Shown here one piece after another: positions 8,643-16,867 of a stretch of 64,000 bases of DNA. A program made the translations under genes and the position numbers. Positions within the stretch are counted from its first letter, which is position 1; each line of letters opens with the position of its first letter. The notes beneath the pieces are model-generated. The model saw nothing but the letters and a program-made list of their open reading frames with translations. It was not told where the DNA came from and ran no database searches. This DNA is from Pseudoxanthomonas suwonensis (GTDB lineage Bacteria > Pseudomonadota > Gammaproteobacteria > Xanthomonadales > Xanthomonadaceae). Location of the stretch: contig QFNC01000006.1 of the NCBI GenBank assembly GCA_003240695.1, positions 42,748-106,747 on the forward strand, read 5' to 3'.

Positions 8643-9392
8643 ATGAATCGTTTCGTTCGCTGGTTCCACCAACTCGGATCGCCGCCGTATTTCGACGGAT
8701 TCGCGAAGCGCTGGACGCCCTGGTGCCACGCGCTGGGCCTGCTGTGCATGGGCATCGGCATCTACGGTGCGCTGTTCGTGGTGCCGGCCGACTACCAGCA
8801 GCTGGACAGCTTCCGCATCCTGTACATCCACGTGCCCAGCGCCTGGATGAGCATGGCCGTGTTCGCGCTGATGGCGGTGTACGCGGCGATCGCGATGATC
8901 TGGCGGATCAAGCTGTGCGAAATCCTGGCCATGGCCTGCGCACCGATCGGCGCCGGCTTCACCGTGATCACGCTGCTGACCGGCAGCATCTGGGGCAAGC
9001 CGATGTGGGGCACGTGGTGGACGTGGGATCCGCGCCTGACCAGCGAGCTGATCCTGCTGTTCCTGTACCTGGGCGTGATGGGCCTGTACCAGGCGATCGA
9101 GGACCGCCGCACCGCCGCCCGCGCCGCCGGCCTGCTGGCCATCGTGGGCGTGGTGCTGCTGCCGATCATCCGCTATTCGGTGACCTGGTGGAATTCGCTG
9201 CACCAAGGCCAGACCATCAAGGTGTTCGGCCAGTCCAGCATGGATGCCAGCATGCTGTGGCCGCTGATCTGGATGCTGATCGGCACCAAGCTGTGGTTCG
9301 CCGGATCGCTGCTGCTGCGCGCGCGCGCCGACAATCTGCGCCGCGAATCGGGCAAGGACTGGGCGCTGCGACTGGCCGGAGCCGACCGATGA
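8643..9392 (+). CDS. ccmC: Haem handling protein CcmC
   Basis: A 249-residue six-helix membrane protein of the haem-handling family. The tryptophan-rich WWD motif is in GTWWTWDPRLTSELIL. CcmC loads haem onto CcmE at the periplasmic face. The ATG at 8643 gives the usual N-terminus; a GTG at 8616 would add nine residues. The ribosome-binding site is weak. A possible promoter lies in the 210 bases after the second azurin. Its stop overlaps ccmD by four bases. Confidence 0.94.
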   Translation: MNRFVRWFHQLGSPPYFDGFAKRWTPWCHALGLLCMGIGIYGALFVVPADYQQLDSFRILYIHVPSAWMSMAVFALMAVYAAIAMIWRIKLCEILAMACAPIGAGFTVITLLTGSIWGKPMWGTWWTWDPRLTSELILLFLYLGVMGLYQAIEDRRTAARAAGLLAIVGVVLLPIIRYSVTWWNSLHQGQTIKVFGQSSMDASMLWPLIWMLIGTKLWFAGSLLLRARADNLRRESGKDWALRLAGADR

Positions 9393-9565
9393 GCTATCTG
9401 CATTACGTGATCGCGGCCTACGCCGTGTTCGTGCTGTTCCTGCTGTGGGATGCGCTGGTTCCGCGCCTGCAGGTGCGCCAGCAACTGCGCGCGGCACGGC
9501 TGCGTGCCGCACGCAAGGCACAGGCGCGCGAGGCACGCATCGTTACCCCGACGGAGGTCGCATGA
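9389..9565 (+). CDS. ccmD: Haem exporter accessory protein CcmD
   Basis: A 58-residue protein with a single N-terminal transmembrane helix (YVIAAYAVFVLFLLWDALV) and a basic cytoplasmic tail, as expected for CcmD. It stabilises CcmE in the CcmC complex and is required for haem-CcmE release. The start overlaps the ccmC stop, and its own stop overlaps the ccmE start by four bases, so ccmCDE are tightly coupled. Confidence 0.9.
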   Translation: MSYLHYVIAAYAVFVLFLLWDALVPRLQVRQQLRAARLRAARKAQAREARIVTPTEVA

Positions 9566-10032
9566 ATCCTGCCCGCAAACGCCGGCTGTGGCTGGTGGTG
9601 GCCATCGTGGCCGCCGCCGGCCTGGCCGCGGCGCTGGTGGCCACCGCCCTGCAGCGCAACGTGTCGTATCTGTACACGCCCAGCGAAGTGCTGCGCGGCG
9701 AGGCGGGCCAGCATGCGCGGTTCCGTCTGGGCGGCATGGTGGCGGCGGGGTCGTTCCAGCGCGCGCCCGGATCGATGCAGGCGCGCTTCGAGGTGGACGA
9801 CGGCGACGCCCGCCTGCCGGTGCAGTACACCGGCATCCTGCCCGACCTGTTCCGCGAAAAGCAGGCCGTCGTGGCCACCGGCCGCATGCAGGGCGAGGTG
9901 TTCGTGGCCGAGGAAGTGCTGGCCAAGCACGACGAAACCTACATGCCCAAGGAAGTGGCCGACAAGATGGGCGCCGCCCACCAGAAGCACGACGTGCAGA
10001 CCGGAAACGCCAATGGCGGATCGGCGCCTTGA
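9562..10032 (+). CDS. ccmE: Periplasmic haem chaperone CcmE
   Basis: A 156-residue protein with an N-terminal anchor (LVVAIVAAAGLAAALVAT) and an OB-fold domain. The covalent haem-binding histidine is His123 in LAKHDETYMP, with the nearby conserved tyrosine at 127. It receives haem from CcmC and hands it to CcmF/H. GGAGG lies just before the ATG, which overlaps the ccmD stop. The C-terminal tail is flexible (TGNANGGSAP), as in other CcmE proteins. Confidence 0.95.
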   Translation: MNPARKRRLWLVVAIVAAAGLAAALVATALQRNVSYLYTPSEVLRGEAGQHARFRLGGMVAAGSFQRAPGSMQARFEVDDGDARLPVQYTGILPDLFREKQAVVATGRMQGEVFVAEEVLAKHDETYMPKEVADKMGAAHQKHDVQTGNANGGSAP

Positions 10033-10056
10033 GCCCGTACCGCGGAGACATCCCCA

Positions 10057-12090
10057 ATGCTGCCTGAAATCGGCCAGGTCGCCCTGATCCTGGCATTGCT
10101 GATCGCCGGCCTGCAGACCGTGCTGCCCTTGCTGGGCGCACAGCGCGCCGAACACAATCCGGCCGTGGCGCAGGCCTGGATGGGGGTGGCGCGGCCGGCT
10201 GCCTATCTGCAGTTCATGCTGGTGTCGACCGCGTTCGGGTTGCTGACCTGGGCGTTCGTGCATACCGATTTCTCGGTGTCCTACGTGGCCGGCAACAGCA
10301 ACAGCCGGTTGCCGATGGTGTTCCGCTACACCGCGGTATGGAGTTCGCACGAGGGTTCGCTGCTGCTGTGGGCGCTGATCCTGGCGGCGTGGACGGCGGT
10401 GGTGGCGCTGTTTTCGCGGCACCTGCCGCAGCCGGTGGCAGCGCGGGTGCTGGGCGTGATGGGCCTGGTGGCGGTGGGTTTTCTGGCCTTCCTCATTTTC
10501 ACCAGCAATCCGTTCGAGCGGCTGCTGCCGGTACCGCCGGAAGGCAATGACATGAACCCGCTGCTGCAGGATCCGGGCATGATCATCCACCCGCCGATGC
10601 TGTACCTGGGCTACGTGGGCTTTTCGGTGCCGTTCGCCTTCGCCATCGCCGCCATGCTGGAAGGCAAGGTGGACGCGCGCTGGCTGCGCTGGACCCGTCC
10701 GTGGACCAACGTCGCCTGGGGCTTCCTGACATTGGGCATCGCACTGGGCAGTTGGTGGGCCTATTACGAACTGGGCTGGGGCGGCTGGTGGTTCTGGGAC
10801 CCGGTGGAAAACGCCAGCTTCATGCCGTGGCTGGCCGGTGCGGCACTGATCCACTCACAGGCCGTCACCGAAAAGCGCGGCAGCTTTTCCGGCTGGACCC
10901 TGCTGCTGGCGATCGCCGCGTTTTCGCTGTCGCTGCTGGGCACCTTCCTGGTGCGTTCGGGCGTGCTGACCAGCGTGCATGCCTTCGCCGCCGATCCGGC
11001 ACGCGGGCTGTTCATCCTGATTTTCCTGGGCATCGTCGTGGGTGGATCGCTGCTGTTGTACGCGTTGCGCGTGCAGGGCACGCAGGGTCCGGATAACGGC
11101 AAGCCGTTCGAAGCCGCATCGCGCGAAACCACGCTGTTGATCAACAACCTGCTGCTGGTGGCCGCCTGCGCCATGGTGCTGCTGGGCACGCTGTACCCGC
11201 TGCTGGCCGATGCACTGAGTCTGGGCAAGATTTCGGTGGGGCCACCCTATTTCGGTTTTCTGTTCGTGCTGTTGATGGCGCCGCTGGTGCTGCTGGTGCC
11301 GTTCGGACCGCTGACCCGGTGGCAGCGCGATCAGCCCTCGCGGGTGCTGAAGGTGATGTTGCCTTGGGCCGTTCCGGCAGTGGTACTGGGCATTGCGTCG
11401 TTCTTCATGGCACCGCAAGGTGGTTGGAAGGCTGCGGCCGGCATTGCCGCGGCAGTGTGGGTAGGTTTGGGCACGTTGCGCTTCGTGTATTCACGGCTGC
11501 TTCCGGCCAATGGCGGCAAGGGCCGTCTCACCGCCGAAATGTGGGGCATGACGCTGGCGCATCTGGGCATCGGCGTGTTCCTGGTCGGAGCACTGCTGAC
11601 CGAAGCGCTGAGTACGCAGAAGGAACTGGCGCTAGCGCCGGGACAGAGCGTGGAAGCCGGCGGCTATGCCTTCCGCTTCGACGGTGCCGAGCACCACGAA
11701 GGCCCCAACTACACCGCCGACCGGGGCACTGTGACGGTGCTGCGCGATGGCACGCCGGTGCGCACGCTGCATCCGGAAAAACGCCGCTATCTGGCCGGCG
11801 GTCAGGTGATGACCGAGGCCGCGCTGGCCCCCGGTTTCACCCGCGACCTGTACGTGGCGCTGGGCGAACCGCTGGACGATGCCGCGCCGGGCAGCACCGC
11901 GGGCGCATCGGCGTGGGCGGTGCGGGTGCACATCAAGCCGTTCGTGCGCTGGATCTGGCTGGGCGCGATCCTGATGGCGCTGGGCGGATTCGTGACCGCC
12001 ACCGATCGCCGCTTCCGCCAGCGCAAGCCGGCCGCCGTCGCTGTGCCTGCGGCGGAGGATGCAGCCATGGCAGCGGGACAACCGGCATGA
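10057..12090 (+). CDS. ccmF: Haem lyase subunit CcmF
   Basis: A 677-residue polytopic membrane protein. The WWD segment is WGGWWFWDPVENASFMPWL, and about 15 hydrophobic segments plus a periplasmic domain near the C-terminus are evident. CcmF with CcmH and CcmI ligates haem to CXXCH motifs of apocytochromes in the periplasm, here including the ten-haem and two-haem proteins encoded upstream. Length is normal. The stop overlaps ccmG by four bases. Confidence 0.95.
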   Translation: MLPEIGQVALILALLIAGLQTVLPLLGAQRAEHNPAVAQAWMGVARPAAYLQFMLVSTAFGLLTWAFVHTDFSVSYVAGNSNSRLPMVFRYTAVWSSHEGSLLLWALILAAWTAVVALFSRHLPQPVAARVLGVMGLVAVGFLAFLIFTSNPFERLLPVPPEGNDMNPLLQDPGMIIHPPMLYLGYVGFSVPFAFAIAAMLEGKVDARWLRWTRPWTNVAWGFLTLGIALGSWWAYYELGWGGWWFWDPVENASFMPWLAGAALIHSQAVTEKRGSFSGWTLLLAIAAFSLSLLGTFLVRSGVLTSVHAFAADPARGLFILIFLGIVVGGSLLLYALRVQGTQGPDNGKPFEAASRETTLLINNLLLVAACAMVLLGTLYPLLADALSLGKISVGPPYFGFLFVLLMAPLVLLVPFGPLTRWQRDQPSRVLKVMLPWAVPAVVLGIASFFMAPQGGWKAAAGIAAAVWVGLGTLRFVYSRLLPANGGKGRLTAEMWGMTLAHLGIGVFLVGALLTEALSTQKELALAPGQSVEAGGYAFRFDGAEHHEGPNYTADRGTVTVLRDGTPVRTLHPEKRRYLAGGQVMTEAALAPGFTRDLYVALGEPLDDAAPGSTAGASAWAVRVHIKPFVRWIWLGAILMALGGFVTATDRRFRQRKPAAVAVPAAEDAAMAAGQPA

Positions 12091-12659
12091 ATCAGACATC
12101 CGCGCCGCGCCGTTCCGGGCTCGGCCGCTGGCTGCCGCTGCTGGCGTTCGCGTTGCTGGCCGTGCTGCTGGGCGCCGGGGTGTGGATGAGCCGAAACCAG
12201 AACCGCGACGCCCTGCCCTCGCCGTTGATCGGCAAGCCGGCACCCGGCTTCACCCTGCCCTCGCTGCACGAGGAAGGCCGCATCATCAAGATGGAAGACC
12301 TGCGCGGCGCGCCCTTCCTGATGAACGTGTGGGGCAGTTGGTGTCCGCAGTGCCAGGTGGAACATCCGGTACTGACCCGGTTCGCCGAAAGCAAGCGCGT
12401 GCGGGTGCTGGGCTACAACTGGAAGGACGACAAGGCCGACGCGCTGCGCTGGCTGGAACAGTTCGGCAATCCGTACTGGCTGGTGCTGCACGATCCGGAA
12501 GGGCCCACCGCGATCGAATGGGGCATCTACGGCGCGCCGGAAACCTTTCTGGTCGACGGCCAAGGCGTCATCCGCTGGAAATACGTCGGACCGCTCAGCG
12601 ACCAGGTGATCGCCGAGGAATTGGAACCGGTGCTGGCGCGGATCGAGGCGGGACAATGA
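12087..12659 (+). CDS. ccmG: Thiol:disulfide oxidoreductase CcmG/DsbE
   Basis: A 190-residue membrane-anchored thioredoxin-fold protein. The single N-terminal helix is LPLLAFALLAVLLGAGVWM and the active site is WCPQC in the segment NVWGSWCPQCQVEHP. It keeps apocytochrome CXXCH cysteines or CcmH reduced before haem attachment. It overlaps ccmF at its start and ccmH at its stop (ATGA both times), consistent with one polycistronic message. Confidence 0.94.
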   Translation: MNQTSAPRRSGLGRWLPLLAFALLAVLLGAGVWMSRNQNRDALPSPLIGKPAPGFTLPSLHEEGRIIKMEDLRGAPFLMNVWGSWCPQCQVEHPVLTRFAESKRVRVLGYNWKDDKADALRWLEQFGNPYWLVLHDPEGPTAIEWGIYGAPETFLVDGQGVIRWKYVGPLSDQVIAEELEPVLARIEAGQ

Positions 12660-13159
12660 GGATGACGATGATCATGCGCACACGTCTTCCCGTCTGGATT
12701 CGAGTGCTGCTGACCGGCGTGCTGCTGGTCGGCATGTCGCTACCGGCGTTTGCGCAGGTGGCCAGCAACACCGCGCCGCTCGAATTCCGCGATGCACAGG
12801 AAGAAGCCCGCTTCCACGCGCTGGCCGAACAACTGCGCTGCGTGATGTGCCAGAACCAGTCGCTGGCGGACTCCAACGCGCAGATCGCCCGCGACCTGCG
12901 GGTGGAAGTGCTGAACCTGATGCGCCAGGGCAAGAGCGATCCGGAAGTGAAGGCCTTCCTGGTTCAGCGCTACGGCGAATTCGTGCTGTACCAGCCGCCG
13001 GTGAGCGGCCGCACCTGGCTGCTGTGGTTCGGCCCACTGCTGCTGCTGCTGGCGGGCACGGTGGTGGTGTGGCGCATCGTGAAGACACGCAAGCCGGCTG
13101 CATCGTCGACATCCGCATCGCCAACCATCGCCACCACCGACGACACCGAGGAGTGGTGA
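12656..13159 (+). CDS. ccmH: Cytochrome c maturation protein CcmH (CycL type)
   Basis: A 167-residue protein with a signal or anchor (cleavage near AFAQ), a periplasmic three-helix domain with the LRCVMC redox motif (LRCXXC), and a second transmembrane helix (LLLLLAGTVVVWRIV). CcmH handles apocytochrome thiols together with CcmG. It is the short form, with the TPR part supplied separately by ccmI. The start overlaps ccmG; the next start is one base after the stop. Confidence 0.93.
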   Translation: MRMTMIMRTRLPVWIRVLLTGVLLVGMSLPAFAQVASNTAPLEFRDAQEEARFHALAEQLRCVMCQNQSLADSNAQIARDLRVEVLNLMRQGKSDPEVKAFLVQRYGEFVLYQPPVSGRTWLLWFGPLLLLLAGTVVVWRIVKTRKPAASSTSASPTIATTDDTEEW

Positions 13160-13160
13160 G

Positions 13161-14258
13161 ATGACGACCTTCCTGATCCTGATCGCCGTGCTGCAGGTGC
13201 TGGTGCTGGTGCCGCTGCTGCGTCCGCTGTGGGCCCGGCAACCGACCCTGACGATGGTGCTGCTGGCGATCCTGCCACTGGCCACCATGCTGCTGTACCG
13301 CGTGGTGGGCAATGCGCAAGCCATTGCCTTGGCGCCGCAATCCGCGGCCTTGGCCACCGCCTCGGGTGAGCCTGGGCAGGCCGGCGACATGCCGCATCGC
13401 ATGGACGAAGCCATTGCGCAGCTGGAACAGGCCATGCAGGAACACCCGGACAAGGCCGATGGCTGGATGCTGCTGGGCCGCTCGTACCTGCAGGTGGAGC
13501 AGCCGCAAAAGGCTAGCGAGGCCTTCGGCAAGGCTTTGGCACTGGAACCCGACAATCCCGACTTGCTGGTGCAGGCGGCGCAAACCCGCGCCCTTGCCAA
13601 CGCCACCCGCCTGTTCGATGCCACCGCGCGCGGCTGGCTGGACAAGGCCGTGCTTCTGCAACCCCGGCATCAGGAAGCACGCTGGTTCATCGGCGTGTCG
13701 CAGCGCCAGAACGGCCAGCATGCCGAGGCGGCGAAAACCTGGGAAGCGTTACTGCCGGAAGTACCTGCCGAAACCGCGCCCAGCCTGCTGGTGCAGATCA
13801 ATGAGGCGCGCGCGGCGGCCGGGTTGGCTGCGCTGCCCTCCAGCACTGTCTCCGGCAGCGCTGCACCGGTCGGCACGACGCCTGCCGCGTCCGGGTCCGG
13901 ACTGGCTGTCAGCGTGCGACTGGACCCCGACTTCGCGGCACGCACCCGTCTGGATGGCAATGCGGTGGTATTCGTGCTGGCGCGTGCACCCAGCGGCCCG
14001 CCGATGCCGGTGGCGGCCGAACGCCACACCGTGCAGCAGCTGCCGCTTTCCATCACCCTGGACGATGGCGACAGCCCGATGCCGACGATGAAACTGTCGC
14101 AGCTGCCGGAAGTGGAAATCATCGCCCGCATTTCCGCCAGTGGCATCGCCAATCGGCAGGACGGCGACATCGAATCGGCTCCGGTGCGGGTCAAGCTGCC
14201 ACACACCGGCACGGTGGAACTGGTGCTGGGCGCCACGCCGGCAGCCACCGCCAACTGA
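13161..14258 (+). CDS. ccmI: Cytochrome c maturation protein CcmI (CycH)
   Basis: A 365-residue protein with two N-terminal transmembrane helices, then TPR repeats (for example DGWMLLGRSYLQVEQPQKA and LVQAAQTRALA) and a C-terminal periplasmic beta-rich domain. CcmI is the apocytochrome chaperone that binds the C-terminal helix of substrates and presents them to CcmFH. It is the last ccm gene. Its start sits directly behind the ccmH stop with GAGGAG upstream. Confidence 0.92.
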   Translation: MTTFLILIAVLQVLVLVPLLRPLWARQPTLTMVLLAILPLATMLLYRVVGNAQAIALAPQSAALATASGEPGQAGDMPHRMDEAIAQLEQAMQEHPDKADGWMLLGRSYLQVEQPQKASEAFGKALALEPDNPDLLVQAAQTRALANATRLFDATARGWLDKAVLLQPRHQEARWFIGVSQRQNGQHAEAAKTWEALLPEVPAETAPSLLVQINEARAAAGLAALPSSTVSGSAAPVGTTPAASGSGLAVSVRLDPDFAARTRLDGNAVVFVLARAPSGPPMPVAAERHTVQQLPLSITLDDGDSPMPTMKLSQLPEVEIIARISASGIANRQDGDIESAPVRVKLPHTGTVELVLGATPAATAN

Positions 14259-14263
14259 ACGAG

Positions 14264-14269
14264 TAGAAT
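14264..14269 (+). promoter_or_regulatory. TAGAAT -10 box 7 bases before the metX start
   Basis: A five-of-six match to TATAAT whose expected start of transcription falls at or next to the ATG at 14277, which would make the mRNA leaderless. No good -35 is present 16-18 bases upstream. Confidence 0.4.
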
Positions 14270-14276
14270 CGCCGGG

Positions 14277-15413
14277 ATGCGCGAATTCATCCCCCCCGGC
14301 ACCCGCTTCATCGCCCTGCCCGATTCGTTCCCGATGCTGCGTGGTGGCACGATCGGCGGCGCCCGCATGGCCTACGAAACCTGGGGCCGGCTGGATGCCG
14401 ATGGCGGCAACGCGGTGCTGATCCTCACCGGGCTGTCGCCCAACGCCCATGCCGCGGCCACGCCGGACAATCCGGAACCGGGCTGGTGGGAGAACATGCT
14501 GGGCCCGGGCAAGCCGATCGATACCGACCGCTGGTTCGTGGTGTGCGTGAACACCCTGGGCAGTTGCAAGGGCTCAACCGGTCCGGCATCGCGCAATCCA
14601 GCCACGGGGCAGCCTTGGCGACTGGATTTCCCCGATCTGTCGATCGAGGACTGCGCCGATGCCGCCGCTCACGTGCTGCGGGCGCTGGGCATTGCACAGC
14701 TGGCCTGCGTGATCGGCAATTCCATGGGCGGGATGACCGCGCTGGCGCTGCTGCAGCGACATTCCGGCATCGCCCGCAGCCTTATCGACATATCCGGCGC
14801 CGCGCGCGCACTGCCGTTTTCCATCGCCATCCGTTCGCTGCAGCGCGAAGCCATCCGCCTGGATCCGCTGTGGAACGACGGCCACTACGATGACGAGCTG
14901 TATCCGGAATCGGGCATGCGGCTGGCGCGCAAGATGGGCGTGATCACCTACCGCTCGGCGCTGGAGTGGGACGGTCGCTTCGGCCGCGTGCGGCTGGACC
15001 CCGACCTGCGCGACGGCAGCGATCCGTTCGGGCTGGAATTCGAGGTTGAGAGCTATCTGGAAGCCCATGCCCGCCGCTTCATCCGCCAGTTCGATCCCAA
15101 CTGCTACCTGTACCTCAGCCGCGCGATGGACTGGTACGATGTGGGCGACAACGCCCCCGACCGCTGCGGCGACCATCATGATGACGCGCTGGCCGCACTG
15201 GCCTGCATACGCCTCCCGCGCGCGCTGACCATCGGCGTGCACACCGACATCCTGTTTCCGCTGCAGCAGCAGGAGGAAATCGCCAATGGCCTGCGTCGTG
15301 GCGGTTGCGAGGCCGACTTCCTCGCCCTGCCCTCGCCGCAAGGCCACGATGCCTTCCTGGTGGACATCGCCCGCTTCGGCCCGCCGGTTCGGGCCTTCCT
15401 GCAGTCGCTGTGA
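14277..15413 (+). CDS. metX: MetX-family O-acyltransferase, probable serine O-succinyltransferase
   Basis: A 378-residue alpha/beta hydrolase-fold acyltransferase. The nucleophile elbow is GNSMGG (Ser), the acid is in HTDILFP and the histidine in QGHDAF. The whole sequence closely follows Xanthomonas proteins named MetX that were shown to succinylate serine rather than acylate homoserine, for cysteine synthesis. Substrate assignment here is by resemblance. The gene opens with ATG only 7 bases after TAGAAT and has no clear Shine-Dalgarno. A cysteine dioxygenase-like gene follows 53 bases downstream, linking synthesis and oxidation of cysteine. Confidence 0.9.
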   Translation: MREFIPPGTRFIALPDSFPMLRGGTIGGARMAYETWGRLDADGGNAVLILTGLSPNAHAAATPDNPEPGWWENMLGPGKPIDTDRWFVVCVNTLGSCKGSTGPASRNPATGQPWRLDFPDLSIEDCADAAAHVLRALGIAQLACVIGNSMGGMTALALLQRHSGIARSLIDISGAARALPFSIAIRSLQREAIRLDPLWNDGHYDDELYPESGMRLARKMGVITYRSALEWDGRFGRVRLDPDLRDGSDPFGLEFEVESYLEAHARRFIRQFDPNCYLYLSRAMDWYDVGDNAPDRCGDHHDDALAALACIRLPRALTIGVHTDILFPLQQQEEIANGLRRGGCEADFLALPSPQGHDAFLVDIARFGPPVRAFLQSL

Positions 15414-15454
15414 GCCATGCCGCATTGCGGCAGGCATCGCTGCCGGCACGTAGC

Positions 15455-15460
15455 TAGAAT
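15455..15460 (+). promoter_or_regulatory. TAGAAT -10 box 6 bases before the dioxygenase start
   Basis: The hexamer ends at 15460 and the ATG is at 15467, the position where transcription would be expected to begin, so a leaderless message is possible. The -35 region is poor. Confidence 0.4.
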
Positions 15461-15466
15461 CAAGCG

Positions 15467-16063
15467 ATGAACGCGCTTTTACGCTGTCCCCATCCCGCCA
15501 TCCCGTTCCCGGGCAGCAATCGGCTGATCGCGCAGCTGGATGCGGCCGTGGCGCTCGGCGACTGTGCCACGGTGGTCGAGGCATTGCGGCATGGCATGTG
15601 CACGCTGATCCGCGATGACGCGGTGCAACTGCCTGCGTGCGTTCAGCAACCGGTCGATGGCCACTACGCCCGCCGCGAGCTGTACCGCAGCCCGCAGCAC
15701 GGTTACAGCGTGGTGGCGATGACCTGGGGTCCGGGCCAGGGCACGCCGCTGCACGACCACGACGGCCTGTGGTGCGTGGAAGGCGTGTGGCACGGCCAGC
15801 TAGAGATCGTGCAGTACGAACTGCTGCAGCGCGAGGGCGAGCGCTTCCGCTTCCGGCGCGTGGACAGCACCACCGCCTGCATCGGCAGCGCCGGCTGCCT
15901 GATCCCGCCGCACGAATACCACACCATCCGCAACGTCAGCGACACCGCCATCGCCGTCTCGCTGCACGTATACAAGTCGGCGATGCTGCGCGCCACCAGC
16001 TTCCAGCCGGAGCACGACGACTGGTACCGCCGGCACGCCATCGATCTGGCCACCGACGCCTGA
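15467..16063 (+). CDS. Cysteine dioxygenase-family thiol dioxygenase
   Basis: A 198-residue cupin. The iron-binding motif is in GTPLHDHDGLW (HxH), with the third histidine in PPHEYHTI. The YARREL segment aligns with the substrate-carboxylate arginine of true cysteine dioxygenases (mammalian YTRNL), whereas 3-mercaptopropionate dioxygenases have glutamine there. That favours oxidation of cysteine to cysteine sulfinate, but only as a motif argument. The protein would be cytoplasmic. It stands between metX and tRNA-Leu, probably with its own promoter. Confidence 0.8.
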   Translation: MNALLRCPHPAIPFPGSNRLIAQLDAAVALGDCATVVEALRHGMCTLIRDDAVQLPACVQQPVDGHYARRELYRSPQHGYSVVAMTWGPGQGTPLHDHDGLWCVEGVWHGQLEIVQYELLQREGERFRFRRVDSTTACIGSAGCLIPPHEYHTIRNVSDTAIAVSLHVYKSAMLRATSFQPEHDDWYRRHAIDLATDA

Positions 16064-16121
16064 TCGCCGTGCCGCGGCAGCCGCGTTCGGGCCTTGGCTG
16101 CCTGCTATACTGCCCGGCCGT

Positions 16122-16208
16122 GCCGAAGTGGCGGAATCGGTAGACGCAGCGGACTCAAAATCCGCCGCCCTTAAAAGCGTGTGGGTTCGAGTCCCACCTT
16201 CGGCACCA
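16122..16208 (+). tRNA. tRNA-Leu(CAA)
   Basis: Acceptor arms GCCGAAG (16122-16128) and CTTCGGC (16198-16204) pair perfectly, followed by A and an encoded CCA. The anticodon stem GCGGA/TCCGC holds loop CTCAAAA, giving anticodon CAA, which reads UUG. A long variable arm (around CGCCCTTAAAAGCG) marks a class II leucine tRNA. The T arm GTGGGTTCGAGTCCCAC is intact. TATACT at 16106-16111 is a good -10. Confidence 0.95.
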
Positions 16209-16216
16209 TGTGAATC

Positions 16217-16250
16217 AAGGGCTTGGCCGAAAGGCTTGGCCCTTTTCCTT
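16217..16250 (+). terminator. Probable terminator of tRNA-Leu
   Basis: AAGGGC (16217-16222) pairs with GCCCTT (16239-16244), with a further inner CC/GG pair around GAAA, and the stem runs into TTTTCCTT. It begins 9 bases after the tRNA end. Confidence 0.6.
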
Positions 16251-16627
16251 GCGTGGTGCCAGTCGTGCGCGGGCTGCGCCCGGTCATGCATCTCGAGTCC
16301 GTCGCTGCCGGCAGGTGACGCCTGGCGCGGGTGCGGCTGTTGCTCGTTGGCAGCATCGGCACTTGGTGATTCAAGCACGGCGCGGCCCTCATGCAGAGCG
16401 ATTCGTTCGTTCGGGAACACGGGGCCAGTCTGGCTTGCAAAGGTGCGCGTTCTGCCTTCATGGCATGCACATCACGGTGAACTGCGACGAACGTATTCAT
16501 GCCTAAGCGCTCGAATGCTGTATTGTCAGGGTCGAGTGGTCGTCCGATCATTCGCGCGGATCGCCACCGGCGACCGCCTGTGCTATCCATTGTCCATCCC
16601 GTTCCGATACGACTGGAGCATTCGCAA
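16251..16627 (+). other. Intergenic stretch upstream of the RiPP precursor
   Basis: About 375 bases with no convincing gene on either strand and no tRNA-end repeat that would mark an integrated element. GGAG lies about 12 bases before the precursor ATG at 16628. No strong promoter pair was found; the precursor promoter probably lies here. Confidence 0.5.
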
Positions 16628-16792
16628 ATGAAAGATCAAGACAAGCAAGCCCGCCCGCTGGCCCGCGAACTGGCCCGCGAACTGACCGCCGAGGAGACCC
16701 GCGCCATCAGCGGCGGTCGCCCGCCGCTGAATCACACCAACGCCACCGGCCCCAACGGCGACGACCCGGCCGATCCTGGCGATTACGCCTGA
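16628..16792 (+). CDS. RiPP precursor peptide, candidate graspetide
   Basis: A 54-residue peptide. The leader is charged and helical (RPLARELARELTAEETRAIS) and contains a repeated ARELARELT unit. It ends in the double glycine Gly29-Gly30 of the ISGG motif. The presumed core begins RPPLNHTNATGPNGDDP and ends ADPGDYA. It offers two side-chain alcohols (Thr37, Thr40) and four Asp (45, 46, 49, 52), the residue types joined by ATP-grasp ligases as omega-esters. An MvdC/D-type ATP-grasp gene follows 75 bases downstream. Codon use matches the surroundings. The pairing is a strong inference; ring pattern and cleavage site are unknown. Confidence 0.75.
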   Translation: MKDQDKQARPLARELARELTAEETRAISGGRPPLNHTNATGPNGDDPADPGDYA

Positions 16793-16814
16793 TCAGCATC
16801 GCTGACCGCGTTGC

Positions 16815-16850
16815 CATTGCGCCCCGTCACTTCGGGGCGCAATGCATTTT
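16815..16850 (+). terminator. Attenuator-like hairpin between RiPP precursor and ligase
   Basis: CATTGCGCCCCG (16815-16826) and CGGGGCGCAATG (16833-16844) form a perfect 12-bp stem with a 6-base loop, followed by CATTTT. It lies between precursor and modifying enzyme, where partial termination is common in RiPP loci and raises the precursor-to-enzyme ratio. Confidence 0.65.
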
Positions 16851-16867
16851 GAAAGCAGGCCATCTCC

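Noticed and set aside
16122..16208. tRNA-Leu as integration site for an element carrying the RiPP genes
   Set aside because: No repeat of the tRNA 3' end and no integrase were found downstream within the window.
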